A model generated the notes under the pieces. That model was not told the origin of the DNA. It worked only from the letters and a program-made list of their open reading frames with translations, and ran no database searches. This document shows, in pieces, positions 23,030-34,474 of a stretch of 64,000 bases of DNA. Source of the DNA: Zygaena filipendulae (taxonomy: Eukaryota; Arthropoda; Insecta; Lepidoptera; Zygaenidae); NCBI GenBank assembly GCA_907165275.2, contig OU015673.1, positions 3,363,001-3,427,000 of the forward strand, read 5' to 3'. Position 1 is the first letter of the stretch. Each line of letters starts with the position of its first letter. Position numbers and translations under genes: made by a program.

Positions 23030-24060
23030 GTAGTTCTTCATCACGAAAAGGAGTGAAATGATATTTAAGTCAATAAAATTTTAATGTTAACGTTTTATGT
23101 AATTTATAAATATTAGAATCCACGTATTGTGCGAGGTTGATGAAAAGTAACCATACAAAAAAAACTTTTGAAATTTTCCGTCCATCTGTTCACACTAATC
23201 TCCAAAACTACTGAACGTATTTTCATATGGTTTTCACAAGCATGTTAATCTAAGCATGTTGCCGCAACAACATACGGTAGGTATAGACTTTGTCTTTGGT
23301 TCATTGAATACGGATATCAGCAAAAGTCGTTTTGAGGCATTTCACGCGGATAAAACCATAGGCACGGAATTCGATGCAAACTCAGAAGAATAAACGACAA
23401 TACACTAATCAGTTAGATTTCTAAGTTTCACATAAAATATTAGGAAATGGAATCGCCAGCGTCAACTTGGCGTGACCGATATAGCCCGGTAATATTTTAA
23501 GGGGCGGGCAAGCTGCGTTTTAAACTGTAAAGTAAAGCATAAAATCTTTATCTATATTAATAATACGTTTATTGTGTTTATTTATAGAGTTTGGTCGCTA
23601 AACGACTATATTATGTTAATCTGTAGCACAGATAATATAATACTATACTAGTATCTGTAGTAAACTTTGTCACTGATAGGAAGTTACATTATCACTGATT
23701 GTAAGATAGGATATACATATTTGTACAGGAACAAAGACTTCCGAGGAGGTTTCGATGTTCACGATTTGGTGTCCGGTTACAAGCCAGTATATTAAAATAC
23801 TAGTTACCTCTATGGTTCATAGAATGTAATTAACGCAAGTAAAAGCGCAGGGGGAACGGCTATACCTACTGGATATATTTTTTACATCTCTCATATTCGG
23901 TAAGTAGGTCCTTATTGTTAGGTCCCCAAATGGGGCTTGTAGGTGACCAATTAGCGCTCTAGAGTAATAATGTAACTAGAAAAGCCCTAGGGCGGTAAGT
24001 AATAAAAAAAACACTCTTCGCTCTTTCAAAAAGTTCGCGTACATCTCACCATCATACTGG
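23030..24060. other. Intergenic DNA, no gene seen
   Basis: No frame or splice-flanked block is supported. Fragments near 23140-23240 and 23830-23870 (AAAGCGCAGGGGGAACGGCTA) look like very eroded Helitron-like pieces. Confidence 0.45.
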
Positions 24061-24069
24061 CAATAGACA

Positions 24070-24150
24070 TTTTTTTTTTTCGTTTATTTATCCTATATAG
24101 GAAAGGCTAAGAGTACAGGGCCCATACTGCCAATTCTGATCTGTGGGCAA
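24070..24150 (-). mobile_element. Poly(A)-tailed retroposon 3' fragment
   Basis: On the minus strand, GCAGTATGGGCCCTGTACTC is followed by TTAGCCTTTCCTATATAGG, GATAAATAAACG and a run of A. This is a short 3' remnant of a retroposon. Confidence 0.6.
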
Positions 24151-24159
24151 TAGACATCA

Positions 24160-25985
24160 TGCATTCAGCCCTCATAAGAATAACATTGTTCTGAGATTCA
24201 GCCCAATGACAAAAGAGGTCGCTTCGCTATTCAGCCTTGTCTTGTATGAGTATAATAGTTATCAATTTTAAATAACGAACGGCGAAGTTCAATTTCATTA
24301 TTGAAAAAAATTGTTCCCATTTCATTATAAATTTTAACTAATAGAATGTTTTATTCTTGTAATGCTTGAATGTTTTATTGTTTTTTCTACTTACCTCACA
24401 ATCGAGATGTAAAGCAGAGTAGTTACCTCGGGTGTAAACATCCCTTGGCAAGCCCTTGGCTACTAATCTACTATTTAAATATTGCACTGACCAATGTTTA
24501 CAAGGTAGGAATCTGTCTTATATGTATTATGCTCCATTGTAGATAACATTATATTATTAACTTTCACAAAACACACTAGGTTTAAAAAGCGAATCTTTTG
24601 CGTCAGCCAACTAATTTATTAAAAAAAACACTTATTAACATAACATTAAAATAGTTAACCAAATATTCGGTATGTCATCAATTATTTCCACTGTATTTAT
24701 AATAAAGTGTTCTGATTATGAGACAACAATGCAGGCTAGCTGTAAGACGGATCCCGATAGCCTCGGATGACCCCATTCTACTTAAATAGGTCATTGTATC
24801 CTTTGCCTTCAGGGCGAGGGTAGTGACCCCGCTCACGTCAGTAACTGGACCTGATGGTTTTTTGGGCGATAGCGCAGTGAGATGCCCATTTTTCATCGGC
24901 TAGACACTGATTTTGGTTTATATAGTTACCGTTATACTATCGGTACAAGAGATTCAAGTGCGGGACGTATTTGAAGATATCTTAGAAAGGAAAATATGTA
25001 TACGCGGCGTTCCGTCTTTGATTTTGATATTATTAAAACAATCGACCTTTAGAAACAAGCTGTAGATTTAGAAAACGAAAATTAATAAAATGATCTATCC
25101 ACATTTTTGGTCTTCCACACGTGCAATCTTTTATGCTAAGTTTGATTTCAAATGCATATAGACATGTCAAGGATTTCTTATTTAAATAATATCCACTTGT
25201 TTTTTAGTAAATATTTTGATCTTTGTTTGGTGAAACTACTTAAATCTAAGTTGAAACTAGTTCACATAAGGTCAAGTAGGTTTTGTAATAATATATGTAT
25301 TACTATATTTAAGTTATCAACATTGAGTTTTAACGTATGTAATGATAATGAAGGAATATGTGGACAGATATCACAAAATTAGCATTGACTTTATTGGATT
25401 TTTATTGTTAGATATTTTTATTTTTTACTCGTTGTTTTTGCGGAATTTTTTGTAGGTACACGTGTAAAGTAAACGAATCCTATCTGTCAATCTAGAATAT
25501 ATTCTGTGTGAGTGCAAAATTTTAGCGGTTTTTTTCAGGCGAATTTAAACGTGTCATATACCTTGCTTCTTTTCCATGCGGTCCTACATCCCAAGTACGT
25601 AGTATGTTCTTTGTTTCATCTAAATCAAATTTAATTTTTCTTGGGCGTCGGCGTTATTGTTTTGTTTCTTCCGATTCTTTGACGCTGCATAAAACACCAA
25701 TCTGATTATATCTATCTATCTATATATCTACTACCTTTAAACGAGTAATAAATTCTCAGAACAGCTCCAACAATTTCAATGAAATTTAGTATGCAGGGGG
25801 TATCAGGGGCGATTAATTGATCTAGCTAGGTTTCATTTTTAGAAAACGTTGTTTTCCGTGTTTTCAGGCAATGAAAAATTTGTGTTTAGTACTGCTTTTC
25901 TACTTAAAAACAGATGGCGCTACGAGCGAAGATCGGTCGCACGTATATTACTACTTTATATCAATGAAATATACTGATTACACTT
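24160..25985. other. Intergenic DNA, no firm gene
   Basis: A minus-strand 72-codon frame at 24678-24896 lies in a locally GC-richer block, but I recognise no domain or splice frame. The 76-codon plus frame at 25152-25382 is AT-driven and rejected. Confidence 0.45.
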
Positions 25986-25993
25986 CATAAATT

Positions 25994-26170
25994 GCTAGCT
26001 GTTCCAGATTTCACACGCTTTTATTTCGGATTTCCCGCCAGAATCCCAAGATGAATGTACCCTATGTCTGTCTTTACTTTATACAAAATTTCATGATGAT
26101 CGCTTCAGGCGTTAAGGTATAAAAGTGTAACAAATAAATAAACTCACTTTCGCATTTATAATCATACCTA
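25994..26170 (-). mobile_element. Helitron-like repeat, reverse
   Basis: CTAGCTGTTCCAGATTTCAC at its 3' end, GTACCCTATGTC inside, and CACTTTCGCATTTATAATC at its 5' end. Confidence 0.75.
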
Positions 26171-26324
26171 TGTAGTAAGGATCAATTGAGTTTTACTCAC
26201 CGCCCGTTTCAGTTGTAATTTGAAAATCAAACCACATTGTTGTATATGTCAAGTATAATTTGTATCCAGACTTTCTGAATCAGGATGTTATCTCGAGATA
26301 GGTTCTACGTATCGTGCGGTGTTG

Positions 26325-26440
26325 TGTGGTGTGCGCAGGACGCTTAACCTTCCGCATTCCAACCGGCCGCCGACCCACTGCGCCACTGGCCGCCTATTCC
26401 TGATCCTGCCGCGGGCTTAGCGATGCTGCACTACTAAACA
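26325..26440 (-). mobile_element. Possible tRNA-derived SINE fragment
   Basis: On the minus strand, GGCCAGTGGCGCAGTGGGTC fits an A box and GGCCGGTTGGAATGC is a poor B-box match downstream. The surrounding sequence is much GC-richer than its flanks. Confidence 0.35.
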
Positions 26441-26602
26441 ATATTATCGATATCGACATTATGCTAGACCACCCAATCCATACTATTTTTAGATGGTCGC
26501 AGCGCTTCAACCTGCGTTATTTTGGATGAATTTTTGAATTTTTCCCGTGGGAATTTTGGCTTAAAACTATCCTTTTCTGTACTACAACAACTATTATGCA
26601 AT

Positions 26603-26825
26603 ACTAGTTGTGCCCCGTGGTTTCAACCGCGTTAATTTCAGAGTTCCCGCGGGAATTCCGCAATAAAAAGTACCCTATGTGTTAATCTGATGTATAAGCT
26701 ATATTATTGTAAAGTTTCATTTAAATCCATCCTGTAGTTTTTGCGTGAAAGAGTAACAAACATCCATCTATCCATCCATCCATCCATCCATATATTTCAC
26801 GTTTATAATATTAGTAGTAAGTAGG
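26603..26825 (-). mobile_element. Helitron-like repeat with (ATCC)n
   Basis: CTAGTTGTGCCCCGTGGTTTC starts it; TTTTTGCGTGAAAGAGTAAC precedes a CATC microsatellite (26760-26793) and TTTATAATATTAGTAG. The microsatellite replaces the usual GTTT run. Confidence 0.8.
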
Positions 26826-27377
26826 ATTAGATACTTTTTAGTCGGCAATTTCCTCGGAAACTCTGAAATAACTGCGCTCTGCGGGTATTTAGCCGCGGTA
26901 GCCACGAAGCGGGGTTTTCTGTATGGCAGATTTTTTGGTCAAAGGGAATTAAACATAGTACCTTCCCAGTTGACAGTAAGGAATTTATATCGAGTATCTA
27001 TAAAATTATAAATTTACATAGATAAAAAAAGTTGTTTTTGTGAATCACTGAAAACAAGTTAATAAAAAAGCGATAATTTATTTTTATTAACATCAAGATT
27101 CGCATTTATTTGAATTGTAAGTATTCATTTATTTGTTGGTATTTTAAGACTTTACATTGGCATCCGAATCGATAAAATTAATTCTAAACTTATTTTGGAT
27201 CGATAAACGATATAGGTCCTTTACGCTCTGCACGTCACTATAGATCGACGCCTAACGGGCCCCAGTCCTACTTACATAATCTCTAGCTCATTTATACATA
27301 CCCACATAGTTACCGCTAGCCGATACATCACTAGCTAGTGCTTCGGTAATAGCCTATTAAAGTAATACTAGCAAGTG

Positions 27378-27399
27378 GTCGCGACTCGCGAGTCGCGAC
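27378..27399. repeat. Perfect 22-bp GC-rich palindrome
   Basis: GTCGCGACTCG meets its exact reverse complement without a loop. It contains two NruI-type TCGCGA cores and stands out from AT-rich surroundings. Confidence 0.9.
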
Positions 27400-28046
27400 T
27401 AATACCATAATCATGTTCGTCGATGACGTGAAAAATCCTGTATAATTATGTATGTACCTATACTGATTTGTTTTGTTTACAGCTCTTAGCTAAGCTGGTA
27501 GCCTAGTACTTTTAATACAATAAATATTAATATCGTTGGAAATAATTATTGACTGCGTAGCATATTTAATTAAATTTCCTCAGGCAATTTAGTAAATTAA
27601 TATTAGTGTTTCGTGATGCCAATACTGAGTTAATATTAATAAAATGTAAATTCAAACTACGCTTAATAGCCTAAATTTGAAGCTTATTGCTTAATTATAA
27701 TATTTTTTAAACTTTGAAAAAGCATACTATAGGTAGATAGTGCATGTGCTAAAACTTATATTGAATGACAAAATAAATAAAAACGTGTTCTGATGTACTT
27801 CTTCTTCTTCTTTAATAATGGCGTCTATAATTATAATTTGACAATGACAACGTTTCTTAGTAATAAAAATTTCTTCATCTACTTCTTCAATTATGGCGAA
27901 ACGCCAATGACAATGTAAGATTGTTCCCCAAGTTAATACATGGCTCTCTTCAAAGCCTCCTGCTCGGCGTCCAAAATAGATGCTGAAAAGTGACTGAAAT
28001 AACGAAGACTTCACGTGACACGCGTGTGTTCGGTACGGCTTTCACC

Positions 28047-28080
28047 CTCAGACGAAATAAAAACTCTTATTTCGTCTGAG
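28047..28080. repeat. Hairpin with 14-bp arms
   Basis: CTCAGACGAAATAA pairs with TTATTTCGTCTGAG around AAACTC. Confidence 0.85.
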
Positions 28081-28356
28081 CTTTCACCCTTCAACAACCT
28101 TCTGATGTACATTATAATGCTATATACACATGTAAAAAATGACACTTCATTGACATGAATAAATTAATAAAATAGAAATTACACTATAATAAACTAGCCA
28201 ATCTGAAAAATGCAATCAATGCCTTTTTATATATGTAGGTCTTGTTTTTTTTCTTATACTAGATATTATGCTAAAATTTTATCTGAAAGTGTCCACATGT
28301 TGTATAATAGAACTTTTTGGCAGGTATGGTTTATTTGAACGCACTGCACTGATTAA

Positions 28357-28577
28357 CAAAAAAATTTAAGCCGACTTCCAAAAACACAAAACTAAAAAGC
28401 TAAAAATAACAAAATATCGATTTAATCCAAAAGACAAAAACACACGTAATATTTTTAAATGGTTTGTGCTACCACTGATCGGTATGAAGTCGGTGACAAG
28501 CCAAATATGGAGGGGGTAGATGGGCTATTTTTAGCTTTTTAGTTTTGTGTTTTTGGAAGTCGGATTTAATTTTTTTG
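28357..28577. mobile_element. 221-bp TTAA-flanked MITE
   Basis: TTAA at 28353-28356 and 28578-28581 bracket termini CAAAAAAATTTAAGCCGACT and its inverse. Arms of about 50 bp pair (TTCCAAAAACACAAAAC, AAAAAGCTAAAAATA). TTAA duplication suggests a piggyBac-type origin. Confidence 0.75.
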
Positions 28578-28798
28578 TTAAAATTTTGTTTATTCCTCAC
28601 TTTTTAGTTGGTTAGTTTGTAATTTATCTAAGTTATAATAGCCTAAAGTAAACTGCTCACCACCTTTTACAATATATTGCTTTTCTAGATGCAGGGACGT
28701 TAATTGTTGAGGAGTTCTCCTAGTACATCACCATCAGCTCCACTTCACCGTATATATTGTGACGAGCATAGATTGTTTAGCAACCATTTTGAAGTTAA

Positions 28799-29215
28799 TG
28801 AATCGGAACCCGTGAAATACCTATTATTGAGTAGTTCCGATGACCATCTGTGGTCTTCATCATCAGTTCCACTTCTTAAAATTTTGCTTTCCGAAAGCAA
28901 ATAAACGATTTACTATAAAAAATTCCCAAATCGCCATAGGTGTGCCTATAAATTATGAAGAATTCCCTCGATTTCTCCAAGATTACATCATCAGATCCTG
29001 ACATGGTGATAATGGGACCAATCCGGAAGTTTCCCCTTTCAAACTAAAAAAACAATTTTTCAAATCGCTCCAATCAGAACCCGTAAAATACTTTTTATTG
29101 TGGAGTAGTTTCGATGGCCATCTGTGGTCTTCATCAGCAGTTCCACTTCTTAAAATTTTGCTTTCCTAGAGCAAATGTACGATTTACTATAAAAAATACT
29201 GAATAGCTAGCCGGC
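28799..29215 (+). repeat. Tandem duplication, ~265-bp period
   Basis: GACCATCTGTGGTCTTCATC and AAATTTTGCTTTCC with ACGATTTACTATAAAAAA occur at about 28840-28920 and again, slightly diverged (GGCCATCTGTGG), at about 29113-29190. The 66-codon frame at 28704-28904 lies in the first copy and I do not call it a gene. Confidence 0.65.
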
Positions 29216-29259
29216 CAAAGAAAAAGAAATAGGTGGGAAAGTGTCAAGCGACTATCCGA

Positions 29260-29450
29260 TCTTCACTCATTTTTTCTTTAGCTAATTCCTATTTTTATTT
29301 TGACTTTCCTTGCATTCGTAATGAAAAGCACAGTGTTACCCTCGGGAGAAAGACTTATTTAGTCCCTCGATCTATTAGCGCCCTCGCTACGCTCGGGCGC
29401 CAAACCCCGTCTCGGGACTAAATAAGTTACTTTCACCCCTAGGATAACAA
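29260..29450 (-). repeat. Dispersed repeat with CTCGGG hairpin
   Basis: TAGCTAATTCCTATTTTTAT, GCATTCGTAATGAAAAGCAC, AGTCCCTCGATCTATT and CCTAGGATAACAATGTAC form an inverted copy of 43248-43430. The interior CTCGCTACGCTCGGGCGCC can fold. Confidence 0.75.
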
Positions 29451-29518
29451 TGTACTATTACTGCACACACAGTAGAAGACATGATATTTACAATGGTTTC
29501 AAGCAACATATTTATTTA

Positions 29519-29650
29519 CTAGCTGTTCGCCGCGGTTTCACCCGCAATTATTTCGGAGTTCCCGCGCGAATTCCGGAATAAAAAGTACAATATATCCTTG
29601 TCTGTACCCCGGACAACGTGTGAGGCGACGTTCGAGGCGTGAAAGCGTAA
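29519..29650 (-). mobile_element. Helitron-like repeat, 5' part missing
   Basis: CTAGCTGTTCGCCGCGG, then CCGGAATAAAAAGTAC, breaking off after GGCGTGAAAGCGTAAC. Confidence 0.75.
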
Positions 29651-29654
29651 CCAC

Positions 29655-32020
29655 AGATAATATAATATACTATAGGCATAACCACCAAACAATTATACTT
29701 TTTTATAAAACAATCTTTTATTCAAATGCGCTAAAAAGAATAGGTAAACTATGCATTGTCATCCAAACTAAACGTGTAAAATTTCTGCTCCATCAGTTGA
29801 AGATATCTGCTTCAAAATTGAGTTGCAAGATTCCACCGGTACAAACATATTTACATACATACATACATTGTAAGTTAAAAAAAACTTTTAAAATATCTTC
29901 ATGTGCACATTTAAAATTGCCATTGCAAAACTGGTCGACTATAAAATTTTTATCGACACAATAATTTAAATGATTGAACCGCCATTTTCGCTTCCCGCTA
30001 AAAACTCTCCAGTGTGATGATAAGGAGTCCCATTGGTAATAAGAGCACAGCCCCTGTTCGAACTTATCGTGAAATATAAACTATTTTGGGCGTGGGCGCC
30101 TGGCTAAGTGTTATAAAGCACTCCTCAAGTTTATATCGTGCTGGTTCCAGATTGAAGCAATAGAATGGTCCATTGCCCGTAATCTGATTCATATACATCT
30201 GTTTATTTCCTGGGAAGATGATCGTAATTCAGACGAACGCAGAGGTAATAAAGATGTAATGTGCCCAAGTACTACAGCAATTGTATGATACATTGTAGAC
30301 CACTCTGCTAGAACACGACGTAATCAGTTTTTCACGTGGTTATAGGTAGATATTTAATTCTGTTCTTTGTAATAGTAACTATAGTAATATGATATCAATA
30401 GGTATGATAAAAAAAAAACGTTCATATGTTATACGGTCTACCTAATATTTTTGAAAAAGTTTTTGATTATATTAAAAATAAACATTCGCTAATTCGTCGT
30501 TCTGCATGCTACTTACCTACATATTGTGAATTCATTATAAATAATCTCTATTTTGAAGTCGGTTAAAAACTATTATATTTCTGTCACTATAAACATCACA
30601 ATGCGGACATTGTGATTTTTATTGACCTTCTATTGCCTTTTTCTTACTATATTTTTTTTAGGTAGGTATTATAATGATAGACTCAAGTAATTACTGATTA
30701 ACCAAAAATGAGTGTGTTGTCAACAGCAGTTCGCCAATACAACTACTTCAAGGATCAAGTTGCAAAATAAAACAACAGTTTATATTTAAAAAACCATAAT
30801 TCAACATATTTATTCCCCATTTAATTACTCACAATATTATAAAATAATCAAAAAAGGAATACAAACTTTAAACTTAACACTAGGGTGGGATCCTTTCTGG
30901 GCCTTTTTGCGCGTTCAATTTTAATAACCAGAATATAATAATAATTAAACACCGATTTCTATTCTAATAAATCGAAATTATATAAAAAAATTATAAAAAA
31001 AAAAAATCATTCAGTCTTAATTGGCAACACTGATAATAAACAATATTCAATATATTTTAAGCAGTCTTATCTAAAACATATACGTAGGTTACACAGTATA
31101 CAACACAGTATACAGTAGGTATATAAGTACACGCTAAATATTTAATGAATATTTTTTGATAATAATCATTACATTAATTTTAATACCTATTCGAAGCTTT
31201 ACGAAAGGGGGACTTGTTTAAAACAGTAAAGAAACGATTTGAGTCAATAAGATATATTGTATTTTTAAGAATAGAAGTAGGATGTGGTAACTCGAATTAC
31301 ACTTGAGATTATACGTAAATATACAAAGAAAACGGACCACTAAAGCTTACAATATGTTATAAAATAGTATATCTAATACGAAATTCTGTATATACATTTT
31401 TCGGTTAAATTGAAGGTTTTCCATAAAAATATACAGATTGAACGAAGAAAACCACTCAAAATCGCCGTTGCCTCTGTGTGCTTGTCTCTAGTTCTATACT
31501 TCTATACTTCTAAATAAAAATTCAGTTTACCAGTTTTCATGGTTCGTTTACTGGGCAGCTATTGAGAGGGTTAACTGTGTTTAAAAAAGAGTAGGTAATG
31601 TTTATATCGAAATATTTAGACAAACTGATAAACTTTATAACACTCGTCCTCGAGCCGCGTCGTCGGAAATGCAAACGTACCATATATTATAAGCACAAAT
31701 CCAATAGACCGTACCTTTTTTTTGGAGACTTTACCAAATTACCGAATATGACAGATATAATTCAGTGTACACGTATATTGATAAATAAAATTAAACATTG
31801 GATCTCGATTAACAATATGAAATAATACAATAACTTAATATTAAGTATGTTTACAAAATGCATGATAAAACTAAAAGAATATTGTCAGTCAAAAATATCT
31901 TATTTCTAATGAGTATTGCTGATAAAAAATTAAATTATACAAAATAAAAAAAGAAATACTATTTTTACAGTAATAAATATTGTTTTTTATTATGAATATT
32001 ACTGCTAGGTGAAACATTTT
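29655..32020. other. Intergenic DNA, no firm gene
   Basis: The 114-codon plus frame at 29620-29964 begins inside the preceding repeat and is rejected. The rest is AT-rich without recognised repeats. Confidence 0.45.
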
Positions 32021-32022
32021 AT

Positions 32023-32080
32023 TTAAAACAACGATTTCTTGTGCAGACACGCAGACAGGCGTTCGATAGGCGGTTGTGAT
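32023..32080 (-). CDS. Possible terminal exon, weak
   Basis: A strong acceptor (pyrimidine tract then TTTATTTCAG) precedes a short block open in all three frames. One frame ends SACLHKKSLF and TAA, with AATAAA overlapping just beyond (TTTTAAATAAAATG). The GC content is higher than the flanks. All three frames being open leaves the reading frame uncertain. Confidence 0.2.
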
Positions 32081-32084
32081 CTGA

Positions 32085-34235
32085 AATAAAGAAAAAATAA
32101 TTAATTAAAATATAGACAAATAATACTCATTAATATGACGCAGTATCTCTACTTATTCTAAATTCCTACAACAGCTGAATCTTCAATTGGATAAAAGGTA
32201 AAATATCCTTTGCTTCAATAAATCGCTCAATAAACTTTATTTGACGTTACGAAATTTTTTGTTTAGTATTTTTTTCTTTGTTCAATTCAATAAATTGTAG
32301 TCGATCGAAGCATTAATTATCAGTTTTATTTGTCAGATAAATGGCAACTGTGGCACATACCATACTAGTATAAATACCTATAATAGAATCGACAATCGTT
32401 ATCTAAATAAAAATGTAACGAGTGATATAACTAGTCAACAATACGATCTATCTCTACATTACACATCTATCCACTACTTAATTACGAGTTCTTTTTTTCA
32501 TGTGCATATTACTTTAAATAATGCTTGATGTAAGATAATACACGTTTTAAACTTGATCGTCCTCCATTTTCCAACATTAGCTTGTTGTATGCACATGCTG
32601 TCAGGTGGTCGCCAACAGTTTGCATGTTTTTTGTTTTATTTTTAAACACACGCTGTCTTAAACATGCTCTAGTTATAATTTTAATAAAGCTACTGTCCGA
32701 GCGAAAAATTTGTAATGACTACATAACGGCCCTTGAACACTTCTGCACCTTTTTAGGTAGTTCGCTTTTTTATTTCAAGTGTACTTGTTATGTAATAAAT
32801 TAATATGTACCTAAGTAATATATGTACTATGTAATATGTACCTAAGTAAATATAAATTAATAGAAAGCCTCGGGAATGATATGAGAAAACTTGTGAATTT
32901 GAAATGTGGACGAGGCTCAGGAAATGTGTAAGGCGCATAGCGTGTGTGGGTCCAGTATTTCCAAATGACAAGTGTGATTTTATATTTACAAAGTTTTAGT
33001 TTCGATGTTTTTTGTATGACCTCAATTCGGTCATACATTAAAGTTCAACGAGCCAGGCATGTGTGTTCATAATGATTTTTTTGACTTACTTATTATGTTA
33101 TTTCAATAAATCGTCACTGATATATGTATTATACAACAAGAAACATAAATTGGTGCTACGATTGCAATAGTCCGTAAAATGTCAATTAATGTAAGTTTAA
33201 AAAATTTAATTCTGGTTAGTAAACTATTGGTACGATCAGTAGGTAGGTAAATAACTTCGTAAAAAAAAACAATCGTGAGACGATGTTTGTTTGAATAATA
33301 AAAAGAGAAGATCGATCACCAAGTATTGTAAAACTACAAAGAGGACAGCGCATCGCAATTGTTTTATTACCTAAACAGGACAATTGGATTTGGTGTTTTT
33401 TGCGAGTAGTACAGGTTTTTTAATACATTATTGCTTTGCAAAAAGAAAATAATGAATGCCCTTTGTCCGAGCCGGGGGTGCGTACGCGCCTAAACTTTAC
33501 GCAACATCAAAGCTTTAAAAAAAATGTTGAGAGATGTTTTAGTTTTGAAATATTCTCTCCAAATGTTTTATTTGGGACTGGATTTTTTTAAGACTACCAA
33601 CTAACTTGTGGTTATATTGAGTGTTAGTTGTTTCTTGCTTTGCGTTGCTTGTGTTTTAGGATCACCTGGGTAACTCTTTAGATGTAAAATTAGATAAAAG
33701 TATCCTAAAATCCTTATAATCGGTCCAATAGTTGCAGAAGTAACCTCCTATGAACAACCAAGCATTTCATCTTTATATTGTAAGTATAGATAAGAGATAA
33801 GCCATCTCGCAAGTCGCACTCAAGGCCAACCGAAGTGAAATGAGACATTTAAGTTGAAAAATATTTTGAATTTCGACGATTTTGAAATACATAGAAATAT
33901 AACGTCAAAATTGGCTCGGAATAATTCTTCTCACTTCCGATAGCATAGTGGCGTCAAACTGCGTGCGAGTTGAAATATATGTAGATAGATAAACAGGCAA
34001 AATATTATTATAAACGGTAATGCGATCATTTACTTGGTGGACAACTTTGTAAGTGAACCATTTTCAATCGATAGATACTTTATATAAAACCTTCTTATAT
34101 AATATAACTATGTGCAGAGTACTTCATTAAAAGCATCATCGATCGTGTATTCGTGTAGTAGGTATCTAAAAAAACCGCACACATCATTCGAAAACCATAT
34201 TTTTTTTATCGGTAGAAAAAGGGCGTTAAAACTTG
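32085..34235. other. Intergenic DNA, no gene seen
   Basis: AT-rich throughout; the short frames at 32582-33038 overlap each other on both strands and none has a motif. Confidence 0.5.
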
Positions 34236-34472
34236 GGCATAGATAAGCAATAGTGTGAGAAACACGCACTGGAGAAATTTTGAGTAAATCGTGTTTTAAA
34301 ATTATAGCGCCATTTTGTGTCAACTTTTTGTTATGTTGAACATTTTGTTGGTATTTAAACAATGTAAAAAGGTTTAAATAATAAAAAAAAACGGTCTATA
34401 ACTCTCAATAAAGCGTTTTGTACCAATTACCTAATTTTGTGGGTTAATATGTTATTGTTTATCGGCCTCTAA
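34236..34472 (+). mobile_element. ~235-bp MITE, copy 2 (diverged)
   Basis: GGGCATAGATAAGCAATAGT, TTATAGCGCCATTTTGTG, ATAACTCTCAATAAAGCG and GTGGGTTAATATGTTATTG follow the order of the copy at 22791. Its ends are mutated and no target duplication is clear. Confidence 0.8.
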
Positions 34473-34474
34473 TA

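Larger units (their letters stand above)
26830..28350. other. Intergenic DNA, no firm gene
   Basis: Holds the palindrome at 27378-27399 and the hairpin at 28047-28080. The minus-strand 95-codon frame at 27727-28014 shows no known motif and sits over simple CTT repeats. Confidence 0.45.

Noticed and set aside
29620..29964. 114-codon plus frame
   Set aside because: Begins inside a reverse Helitron-like repeat and continues into AT-rich DNA; lysine/serine-rich random composition.
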